Assembly (NCBI RefSeq): GCF_014642875.1
Contig: NZ_BMJC01000001.1
Span: forward strand, 1,407,335 to 1,471,334
DNA length: 64,000 nt
Origin: Puia dinghuensis
Lineage (GTDB): Bacteria > Bacteroidota > Bacteroidia > Chitinophagales > Chitinophagaceae
Direction: 5' to 3'
The notes beneath the pieces were generated by a model. The model did not search any database, was not told the origin of the DNA, and saw only the letters and a list, made by a program, of their open reading frames with translations. Positions 1-7,457 of this stretch are shown one piece after another. Made by a program: the position numbers and the translations under genes. Every line of letters begins with the position of its first letter. Position 1 is the first letter of the stretch.

Positions 1-1433
1 AGTCCCTGGGCGCCGCCCGGGTCGTATACCCGGACAACAGCCTGCAGGAAATAAATGCAGGAAGCACAGGCGCGCAATCCAATTCAGGCTCCGCCTACGA
101 ATGGTCACTCCTCTCTTATTATGGACGGTTCAACTATGACTTCGAGAACAAATACTTACTGGAAGCCAATGCCCGCTATGACGCCTCTTCCCGCTTCCCA
201 CCTGCCAACCGGTGGGCCTTCTTCCCCTCCGTTTCCCTAGGATGGGTAGCCTCGCGCGAGCACTTCCTGGAAAATATAGACTTTCTAAGCAATTTGAAAC
301 TCCGCGGGTCATGGGGTACGCTGGGCAACCAGAACATCGGCAACTACCCCTATCAGAATGTGTATGTAACCGGCTCTTCTTATCCCTACACCTCCACCGG
401 CCTCACCTCCGGCGCCGTCCAGACGGCCCTGACAGATCAAACGATAAAATGGGAGACCACCCGCGTATTCGATTTTGGCGCCGATCTGTCCGTATTCAAG
501 AACAGACTCAGCCTCACCTTCGATTGGTATAATAAACTCACCTATGGTATCCTTGCCCAACAGGTGCTGCCGGCTTACATCGGGCTGACCCCGCCGACAG
601 TCAACAACGGCAAGATGCGAAACACCGGCATCGAGGTTTCCGCACAATACTCCGATCACGTAGGGGAATTCAGCTATTCCGTCGGAGGTACCCTCCAGGC
701 CAACAAAAATGTATTGGTCAAATACGGTCCACCCAACATCGGCAGTACGACGATAGATCGGGAAGGCCAGCCCTACGGCAGCTTCTACCTGTATGAATAT
801 GCAGGCATCTTCCAATCCACCGACGAGATCGCCAAATCTCCCTACCAACCTTATAAACCCGTTCCCGGCACATTCAAATTCAAAGACCTGGATGGCAACG
901 ATTCCATTACCGCAAACGACCGCGCCGTCGTATCGGGTATTTTCCCGAAGTATGAATATTCCTTCAACGTAAACGCAGGCTGGAAAAATTTTGATCTCAC
1001 CGTCTTCTTCTACGGCAGCCAGGGACAAAAACAGTATGTCACCGGTTGGGGGATACAACCCTTCGACCAGGGCTCGGTTCCTACAAAGGACTGGCTGAAT
1101 GCCTGGACCCCACAGCACCCGAGCACAACCCTGCCCCTGCTCTATATCACCGGCACCGGCAACGTCAGCAGCAACATCAGTACCCCCTCTACGTATTACC
1201 TGAAGGATGCATCCTTCTTACGGATCAAGAACGTACAGCTAGGCTACAACCTGCCATCTCGAATGGCCCGCCGGGCAGCCATGAGCGCTTTACGGCTATA
1301 CTTCGCCGCAGACAACCTGCTCACCTTTACCAAATTCCCCGGCCTGGACCCCGAGCGGGTCGTCACCAACGGACGTTATGTCGCCCATCCCCAAAACAAA
1401 GTATTCTCCTTTGGAGTAAGAGCCGTCTTCTAA
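1..1433 (+). CDS. SusC/RagA-family TonB-linked outer membrane transporter, C-terminal part
   Basis: The frame is open from base 3 and runs about 476 codons to a TAA at 1431-1433, so the start, signal peptide, CarboxypepD_reg domain and plug lie left of the window. What is visible is beta-barrel sequence typical of SusC proteins: KLRGSWGTLGNQNIG, FDFGADLSVFKNRLSLTFDWY and a terminus ending in an aromatic residue (SFGVRAVF). SusC proteins take up oligosaccharides or other large nutrients through the outer membrane together with a SusD lid, driven by TonB. The SusD partner follows after 19 bases. The family is usually about 1000 residues, so roughly half is present. The substrate cannot be read from this part. 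Confidence 0.93.
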   Translation, partial: SLGAARVVYPDNSLQEINAGSTGAQSNSGSAYEWSLLSYYGRFNYDFENKYLLEANARYDASSRFPPANRWAFFPSVSLGWVASREHFLENIDFLSNLKLRGSWGTLGNQNIGNYPYQNVYVTGSSYPYTSTGLTSGAVQTALTDQTIKWETTRVFDFGADLSVFKNRLSLTFDWYNKLTYGILAQQVLPAYIGLTPPTVNNGKMRNTGIEVSAQYSDHVGEFSYSVGGTLQANKNVLVKYGPPNIGSTTIDREGQPYGSFYLYEYAGIFQSTDEIAKSPYQPYKPVPGTFKFKDLDGNDSITANDRAVVSGIFPKYEYSFNVNAGWKNFDLTVFFYGSQGQKQYVTGWGIQPFDQGSVPTKDWLNAWTPQHPSTTLPLLYITGTGNVSSNISTPSTYYLKDASFLRIKNVQLGYNLPSRMARRAAMSALRLYFAADNLLTFTKFPGLDPERVVTNGRYVAHPQNKVFSFGVRAVF

Positions 1434-1452
1434 AATTAAAACAGCTACCAAT

Positions 1453-3000
1453 ATGCGACTTCATATAAAATACCTGCCTGTAGTAGCCTGCCTGATAGCG
1501 CTATCGGCCTGCAGTAAGAACTACCTCGATAAAAACCCGCTCGATCAGATACCCGCCAGCTCCTTCTGGAAGACCCAGTCCGATGCCGACCTGGCCCTCG
1601 CAGGCATCTATAATTTCCTGGTCATCGGCAACGACGCCACCAGTGTTAGCTCGGCCGGAGCAGGCTGGGGCGGTGGCTCTATGTTCTGGGAGGCCATCGC
1701 CGACAACGGCTACACCCAATCCAGCGGTGGCTCCTTCGGCAGCATCTCCACCGGCGTCATCGAAGCTACGACGGGCGGCATGCAGTCCCAGGCCTATACC
1801 GTCTCCTACCAGGTGATCGCCGCCTGTAACAACCTTCTCGACAATATCGGCCGCATCCCCATGGACACAACCACCATGAACCAATATAAGGCAGAAGCAA
1901 AATTCTTTCGCGCTTATTATTATTTTCTGCTGACACAATTGTACGGCGATTGCGTGCTCACCCTTCATACGTTGAACAACAGCAATGCCAGCGCCACCTT
2001 GCCCAGGGTCGCCAAGGCCATCGTGGTCGACACCATCTTATCCGACCTCTCCTTCGCAGCGGCGCACCTCCCAAATACCACGTATAACGGACACGTCGTC
2101 AGAGCAACGGCATTGGGGTACGAGGCTAAAGTTTTGCTGGCCAACGACGCCTGGCAACAGTCCGCCACCATTGCACAAACGATCATCACCGAACACCGGT
2201 TCAGCCTGTTCACCGGTGGATACCGCAACCTCTTCTTCAGATCCGGCCAGACCGGCAATCCCGAGATCATGTTCTCGGCCAACTATCTTCCGCCAAACCT
2301 GTACAGCCCCTCCGATTGGTTGTACTCCTATCTCAACGTCATTCAGGTGCTGCAACCGCTGGTTAATGATTATGAATGCTCCGACGGTCTGCCCATAACG
2401 CAATCTCCCTTGTACAACTCCGCCAAACCCTATGTAAACAGGGACCCACGCCTGGCGGCCACCATCCTCGTACCCGGCGTATGGCGCGGCACGACGCCAA
2501 ACACGGCTTTCAACCCCGCAACTGTGCCGGTGCCCAGCGGATTCCTGCCCAAAAAGGGCGTGGATTCCACGCGCTTTCCTACCACCTACGCCACTCAAAG
2601 CGACCAGAGCTGGGTATTCATGCGGTATGCAGAAGTCCTGCTGATGTATGCAGAGGCGCAAAACGAAGCCATCGGCCCCGACGCAACCGTCTATGCCGCC
2701 ATAGACTCCGTACGGCAGCGGGTGGGGATGCCCGTACTACCCGCGGGCCTGTCGCAATCGGCAATGCGGACACGCATCCAGCATGAGAGAAGGATAGAGC
2801 TGGCGATGGAAGGACAACGGTATTTCGATCTGAAACGTTGGCGGCTGGACAGGGTCCTGATGCCCCTGGTAAAAGACCCTACAAACGCCTACAGGTCCTT
2901 TCCCCTGCGGGATACCCTCTGGCCCGTTCCCCAGTCGGAGGTGGATATCGCCAATGGCTATGGCAACAAAGGATTCTATCAAACCCCTGGCTGGAACTAA
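1453..3000 (+). CDS. RagB/SusD-family nutrient-binding outer membrane lipoprotein
   Basis: A 515-residue SusD homologue that should sit on the outer face of the outer membrane as the lid of the SusC barrel encoded just upstream. A lipoprotein signal is clear: a hydrophobic stretch to residue 19, then LSAC followed by SKNYLDKNPLDQIP, a common SusD start. Family features include the helical EAKFFRAYYYFLLTQLYGD segment, the central NRDPRLAATI motif and the C-terminal IQHERRIELAMEGQRYFDLKRW motif. It is co-transcribed with the SusC gene. Its stop codon overlaps that of the convergent symporter gene by 3 bases, with no terminator between them. The ligand is unknown. Confidence 0.95.
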   Translation: MRLHIKYLPVVACLIALSACSKNYLDKNPLDQIPASSFWKTQSDADLALAGIYNFLVIGNDATSVSSAGAGWGGGSMFWEAIADNGYTQSSGGSFGSISTGVIEATTGGMQSQAYTVSYQVIAACNNLLDNIGRIPMDTTTMNQYKAEAKFFRAYYYFLLTQLYGDCVLTLHTLNNSNASATLPRVAKAIVVDTILSDLSFAAAHLPNTTYNGHVVRATALGYEAKVLLANDAWQQSATIAQTIITEHRFSLFTGGYRNLFFRSGQTGNPEIMFSANYLPPNLYSPSDWLYSYLNVIQVLQPLVNDYECSDGLPITQSPLYNSAKPYVNRDPRLAATILVPGVWRGTTPNTAFNPATVPVPSGFLPKKGVDSTRFPTTYATQSDQSWVFMRYAEVLLMYAEAQNEAIGPDATVYAAIDSVRQRVGMPVLPAGLSQSAMRTRIQHERRIELAMEGQRYFDLKRWRLDRVLMPLVKDPTNAYRSFPLRDTLWPVPQSEVDIANGYGNKGFYQTPGWN

Positions 3001-4712
3001 AAAAAGAATTCCAGCACTTCACTCAACAACACAACACCGATGGCGCCAACTACATTGAACCATAAAAAACTCAATGGAACAATACCTTTCCGGCTCAGAA
3101 TGTTCAATACGATGACCCCGATCTCCACGATGACGGCACTGATAAACACCGCCGATCCCCTTACCCGGGGCCGGTAGAAAGCAACAAGGAAGATGCCCAG
3201 GATAACGCCATAAAAAAGAGACCCCAGTACATTCACCGCCTCGATAAGACTATTGCCCAGGTTGTAGGCGAGCTGCGCTCCCACCACGCAGAAGATACCC
3301 CAGAAAAGGGTATACAGCTGCGAAAGTCGGTACAGCCGGTACTCGGGGATCGGATTACGTGCAAATCGCTTGTGAAAGTCGACAATGGTACACGAAGCCA
3401 GGGAATTGAGCGTAGCGGCAATAGAGCCCCAGGCAGCAAGGAAAATAACGGCTATCAGGAGTCCGACCAATCCCTTGGGAAGATAGTCGGTGACGAATCG
3501 CAGGAAAATATAATTGGTGTCATTGGCATCCCCACTCACGGCAGGATCATTGAGCCACCGGCGTATCGTCGCTTTATAACCCGCCTTCTCCTGCTCGAGG
3601 GCCGCCAGCCGGCCCGCCCCTCCACTCCCCATCGCGACCCCGTCACCGCCGCCCCCCGACCCACCATCGCCGATCACGGCCAGTCGCTGGCTCTCCACCG
3701 CCTCATAGCGGCTGGTCACCATCGCCAGTGAATCCTTGTATTTCGAATGCGCCAGCAACTGCAGCTGTGATTTATTGAAAAACACCGGCTCGGGGTTGTA
3801 TTGGTAAAAAGCAAAGACCATCACCCCCAGCAACAGGATCAGGAATTGCATCGGAACCTTCACAAACCCATTCATCAGTAGCCCCAGGCGACTCTCGCTC
3901 AGACTCCGCGCAGTAAGATAACGGCCCACCTGCGACTGGTCGGTGCCGAAATACGACAGCGCCAGGAAAAATCCGCCAATGATGCCACTCAGCAGGTTGT
4001 AGCGGTCGTTCCAGTCGAATCCACCGCCCTTTCGGCCAAAACCCGTGGTAATGATATTGAGCTTCCCCGCCTTGCCTCCGATGTGTAATATCTGGGAGAG
4101 GCCTATCCCCTCCGGCAGCCGGTGAACGACAAGATAGCCCGCAATGGTCATCCCCGCAAAGATGATGATCATCTGCAGCTGCTGCGTATAGGCCACGGCC
4201 TTTGCACCACCGCTCACGGTGTAGATGATGAGCAGGCCGCCCATAAAGATATTCGTCCAGAGGATGTCCCATCCCAGCAGGGAAGAAAGAATAATGGAAG
4301 GCGCGGAAATGCTGATACCGGTGCTGAGCCCGCGTTGCACCAGGAAAAGAAAGGACGTCAGCGTACGGGTCTTCAGATCGAACCGCTGTTCGAGAAATTC
4401 ATAGGCGGTATAGACCTTCAACCGGTGAAACACCGGTACAAAAGTGATACAAAGAACCACCATCGCCAGCGGCAGCCCGAAATAATATTGGACAAACCGC
4501 ATCCCATCCGTATATGCCTGACCGGGAGCAGACAGAAAAGTGACTGCACTGGCCTGGGTCCCCATGATACCCAGCAACACCATATACCAGGGCACCGTTC
4601 GGTTGGATAGAAAATATCCATCCAGGTCCTTGGTAGTACGGCTTTTGTACAATCCATAGGCAATGATCCCAAGCAATGTCAGGGCCAGTACTATCCAGTC
4701 GGGCCGGCTCAT
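2997..4712 (-). CDS. Sodium:solute symporter (SSS family)
   Basis: A 571-residue inner-membrane transporter of the SSS family, which couples sodium entry to solute uptake. About 13 hydrophobic segments are visible. The motif YFGTDQSQVGRYLTARS (residues 254-270) is the usual Bacteroidota SSS signature. I chose the ATG at 4710-4712 (MSRPDWIVLAL) rather than an upstream in-frame codon, because it gives a family-typical start and because the ATGA overlap with the small upstream gene suggests translational coupling. Residues about 348-367 form a glycine-rich low-complexity loop before a hydrophilic segment, unusual in length and composition. It is the last gene of the M14/PIG-L unit. The solute could be a sugar, amino sugar or amino acid released by the two upstream hydrolases (inference). 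Confidence 0.93.
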   Translation of the reverse strand: MSRPDWIVLALTLLGIIAYGLYKSRTTKDLDGYFLSNRTVPWYMVLLGIMGTQASAVTFLSAPGQAYTDGMRFVQYYFGLPLAMVVLCITFVPVFHRLKVYTAYEFLEQRFDLKTRTLTSFLFLVQRGLSTGISISAPSIILSSLLGWDILWTNIFMGGLLIIYTVSGGAKAVAYTQQLQMIIIFAGMTIAGYLVVHRLPEGIGLSQILHIGGKAGKLNIITTGFGRKGGGFDWNDRYNLLSGIIGGFFLALSYFGTDQSQVGRYLTARSLSESRLGLLMNGFVKVPMQFLILLLGVMVFAFYQYNPEPVFFNKSQLQLLAHSKYKDSLAMVTSRYEAVESQRLAVIGDGGSGGGGDGVAMGSGGAGRLAALEQEKAGYKATIRRWLNDPAVSGDANDTNYIFLRFVTDYLPKGLVGLLIAVIFLAAWGSIAATLNSLASCTIVDFHKRFARNPIPEYRLYRLSQLYTLFWGIFCVVGAQLAYNLGNSLIEAVNVLGSLFYGVILGIFLVAFYRPRVRGSAVFISAVIVEIGVIVLNILSRKGIVPLSFLWFNVVGAIGVVLLSEVLEFFF

Positions 4713-4825
4713 GAAAAGTGTTTGGTCAGCAAATAAAAAATGACGATACAAAACACCAGGAAGCCGATCACCAGCCAATACCACGTGGACCATTTTGAAA
4801 AAAGCGGCGCTCTTTCCTCTTCCAT
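4709..4825 (-). CDS. Small single-span membrane protein (38 aa)
   Basis: A 38-codon gene: ATG at 4823-4825, stop TGA at 4709-4711. It begins MEEERAPLFSKWSTWYW and continues with a hydrophobic stretch of about 17 residues (LVIGFLVFCIVIFYLL) ending in TKHFS, so it should be a single-span inner-membrane peptide with a short acidic N-terminus. It starts 2 bases after the stop of the 50-residue gene, and its stop shares the ATGA overlap with the symporter start. This tight packing is the main reason to think it is translated. It could be an accessory subunit or regulator of the symporter, by analogy with other small transporter subunits. I do not recognise the family. Confidence 0.65.
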   Translation of the reverse strand: MEEERAPLFSKWSTWYWLVIGFLVFCIVIFYLLTKHFS

Positions 4826-4827
4826 GA

Positions 4828-4980
4828 TTATTTCTTATTACGATTTGCGATCAACATGGCTACCACGAGCCCGATAAAAAGCCCCACCAGCAGCCCAAAC
4901 GTCGCCCGTTTGATAAACCGTCCAACCACAAGACCTATTACGATAGCTGTTACAATTGCGATATCCCTTCTTCGATGCAT
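4828..4980 (-). CDS. Small two-span membrane protein (50 aa)
   Basis: A 50-codon gene that starts at the ATG at 4978-4980, 5 bases after the PIG-L stop codon, and ends 2 bases before the next small gene. The protein has a basic N-terminus (MHRRRD), a first hydrophobic span (IAIVTAIVIGLVVG), a short RFIKRA loop, a second span (TFGLLVGLFIGLVVAMLIA) and the tail NRNKK. It is likely a glycine-rich hairpin in the inner membrane. Its place between an exported deacetylase and a symporter in one unit suggests a role with the transporter, but that is inference. No family recognised. The longer frame to 5226 is out-of-frame shadow of the PIG-L gene. Confidence 0.7.
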   Translation of the reverse strand: MHRRRDIAIVTAIVIGLVVGRFIKRATFGLLVGLFIGLVVAMLIANRNKK

Positions 4981-4985
4981 ACGGA

Positions 4986-7448
4986 TTAAAAACCCTTTTT
5001 CTGATTTAGTGCAATAATATTCGCCATCAGCCGGTAGGCCCCTGGTACACCGGCAGGCAGCTCCCGAAAGAAGACGAGACCTGTATAAACAAACGTCCCT
5101 TTGCCATAATGCGCGACGATCAGGCTGCCCTTCTGCTCCTGTTCGCCTGGATCGCTCATCGACAACACCTCCTGGTAGGCAGGATCGGTCTGTCCGGCAA
5201 AATAGATGCCCCGCTCTTGTATCCATCCCTCGAAATCGGTGGAGCTTATCTTATTGGGATAATTCAGCACGGCATGGTCAGGCAGCAGGAAATGCACGGG
5301 CGCATGCTCATCCGTCACCCGGATATTGGCGATAGCGAAGTTGTACGGACCTATCGCAGTCGTCATCCGGCCCAGGTTGCCACGGTTATATTGAACGATA
5401 AGGTTACCACCCTCATTGACATATTGCATCAACACCTCGTGCCTGGCGCTCAGCCAGTCATGAACGTCATAGGCCCGGACACCGGCGATGACGGCGTCGA
5501 ACTGTTTTAAAAAGGCAGGGGTACAGTCCTTCTCGTTCAAAAGCACCACTTCATACCCCATCTCTTGCAGCGCTTCCGGAACCTTGTCACCGGCGCCTTC
5601 GATATACCCAATGCGATGACCCGCAATCCTGACATCCGCGAGCACGAATTTCTCCCTCACCATCTTAAAATAATCGATGCGGGGAATATGATCGTAGGCT
5701 ATGGTCCTTAATTGCAGCGCGGTATCCTGCCGGCCGTTCCGCTCAAAAAGAAGGCTGGATATCACCGTTCCGGTTGCGTCGGAAGGCGACGGCTTCGCCG
5801 TCCAGGCAAGCCCCGCAGACGACCCTATCGTAAGACCCGGCGTCGGAGTCAGCACCATCTTCGGCAGACCCGCATGACCCGTACGATCCATCGCCTCTAC
5901 CCGGAAGCCCTTCTGCTCCCCATCGGTGAAGAGCACCAGGTCGGGATTGAATCGCGCCGTGGCCGGCGGCAATACGGTCAGCGGCTCATATAACTCCCCT
6001 TTTACGGCGTCGGTATATTTATACTGCACCGGCCGCGTCAACACCATCTCCTGGCCACTAACCTCCAGCCGGAAGCTGACGGAATAAGCAGGCGCGCCCA
6101 CCGGATCACCGATCAGCCGCTGGTCTTTTACGTTAAAAGAACCCGGCGACATGTCTTCCATCAGCCAATAAGGCTGCGTCAACGGCTTGTCGAGCGAGAC
6201 ATAGAGGTTCCGTGTGAATGAATAGTTTTTATCTCCATCCAGGTTCATCTGTAATACGGTATCGAAACGATCGAGCGTCACCTCCCGGAGAGCAATAGGC
6301 GCATCCAGCCGGTTGTTCAGCACAATCTGCACCGGTAGGGAATCACCCTGCACGGCATAAGGACTACGCGTCACCGCCTCCAGCCACAACCCGCTGCAGT
6401 CGGTGATGAGCGCCGCCACCTCCTTGAGCTTTTGCGTCTTCCAGTAGCCGTCTTTCAGGTCTCCTATCGCCTTATAGACCGCTGCAAGACCCGCCACCGA
6501 CTTTTCCGGGTGCGCCAGGGAAAAATCCCGGATAAGCTGGTTCACCATCCGCTCTATCTTTTCCCCGCCTTCGACCCGGCGCCAGGTGGTCTCCACCCCC
6601 TCCATCGGATCGCTGTGCGCACCATCCCCGGCCACCAACTTGAAATATTCCATCGATTGCCCACGCGCCGGCGTCAGCGCAGCACCCTGACTTTTATGAT
6701 TGGTACGGCTTATCGCCGCCAGCTCTCCATAGCTTTTGCCCAGGATAGGATTGAACCCACCGACATCGATCTTGAGCTGATCTTCACTGGTGGTATTCGC
6801 CCCGCCAAAATTGAACGTGTTCCAGAAAATTCGCCTCGCCTGCCAGGGTTTTACTCCATATTTGAGCTGCTCCGGAAACCGGCTGGGGTCCGCCGCCGCA
6901 ACAAACGCCTCCTGTGCGATCACCGCCGATGCGGAGTGATGACCATGACCCGCCCGGCTATCGGGCGGAAACCGGGTGATGATCACATCCGGCTGGAATC
7001 TCCGGATCACCCATACGGCATCGCTGAGAACCTTCTCCTTGTCCCAGGTCTTCAGAGCTTCCTCCGTCGATTTGGTGAACCCAAAGTCAAAAGCACGCGA
7101 AAAGAATTGCTCCGCCCCATCCACGCGCCGGGCAGCGAGCATCTCCTGTGTCCTGATCAACCCCAGCTCAACCCCCTGCTCGTCACCGATGAGATTCTGC
7201 CCCCCGTCACCCCTTGTCATCGACAGGTAAGCCGTCCGGTACAGCCGGTCCTTGGCCATATAGGCGATCAACCGCGAGTTCTCGTCATCTGGATGGGCAG
7301 CCATATACAGCACCGTGCCCAGCACATTCAATTTATTCAACCTCAAATAGATCTCTGCAGAAGTCACCGTCTCCGGTGCCTGAGCAGATGCTGCCAAACC
7401 CAACCCACAAAAACCTGCCGCCAGCAAAAAAGCAGATACCCGTTTCAT
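4986..7448 (-). CDS. PIG-L family deacetylase with long C-terminal extension
   Basis: An 820-residue protein with a signal peptide (cleavage near SAQA, residues 20-24). The N-terminal 300 residues are a PIG-L/LmbE zinc deacetylase: AAHPDDEN at residues 50-57 and AGHGHH at 166-171 supply the metal and catalytic residues. The family removes acetyl groups from N-acetylglucosamine-type conjugates. BshB and MshB deacetylases are about 230-300 residues. The extra 500 residues hold beta-rich segments and a C-terminal domain (about residues 625-810, with VVLLNEKDCTPAFLKQFDAV and a YGKGTFVYTGLVF end) that resembles glutamine-amidotransferase-like or ThuA-like folds. This long secreted form is common in Bacteroidota. 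It lies 9 bases after the M14 peptidase and ahead of the symporter, suggesting degradation plus uptake of an amino-sugar or peptide conjugate. Confidence 0.9.
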   Translation of the reverse strand: MKRVSAFLLAAGFCGLGLAASAQAPETVTSAEIYLRLNKLNVLGTVLYMAAHPDDENSRLIAYMAKDRLYRTAYLSMTRGDGGQNLIGDEQGVELGLIRTQEMLAARRVDGAEQFFSRAFDFGFTKSTEEALKTWDKEKVLSDAVWVIRRFQPDVIITRFPPDSRAGHGHHSASAVIAQEAFVAAADPSRFPEQLKYGVKPWQARRIFWNTFNFGGANTTSEDQLKIDVGGFNPILGKSYGELAAISRTNHKSQGAALTPARGQSMEYFKLVAGDGAHSDPMEGVETTWRRVEGGEKIERMVNQLIRDFSLAHPEKSVAGLAAVYKAIGDLKDGYWKTQKLKEVAALITDCSGLWLEAVTRSPYAVQGDSLPVQIVLNNRLDAPIALREVTLDRFDTVLQMNLDGDKNYSFTRNLYVSLDKPLTQPYWLMEDMSPGSFNVKDQRLIGDPVGAPAYSVSFRLEVSGQEMVLTRPVQYKYTDAVKGELYEPLTVLPPATARFNPDLVLFTDGEQKGFRVEAMDRTGHAGLPKMVLTPTPGLTIGSSAGLAWTAKPSPSDATGTVISSLLFERNGRQDTALQLRTIAYDHIPRIDYFKMVREKFVLADVRIAGHRIGYIEGAGDKVPEALQEMGYEVVLLNEKDCTPAFLKQFDAVIAGVRAYDVHDWLSARHEVLMQYVNEGGNLIVQYNRGNLGRMTTAIGPYNFAIANIRVTDEHAPVHFLLPDHAVLNYPNKISSTDFEGWIQERGIYFAGQTDPAYQEVLSMSDPGEQEQKGSLIVAHYGKGTFVYTGLVFFRELPAGVPGAYRLMANIIALNQKKGF

Positions 7449-7457
7449 GTAAAAAAT

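Noticed and set aside
309-1118. Long minus-strand open frame (269 codons) opposite the SusC gene
   Set aside because: It is a GC-rich mirror of the SusC coding strand with no signal or domain; many such shadows exist in this window.
4713-4793. Upstream extension of the symporter gene (27 additional residues)
   Set aside because: The extension overlaps the 38-codon gene in another frame and lacks family similarity; the ATG at 4712 is in a coupled ATGA.
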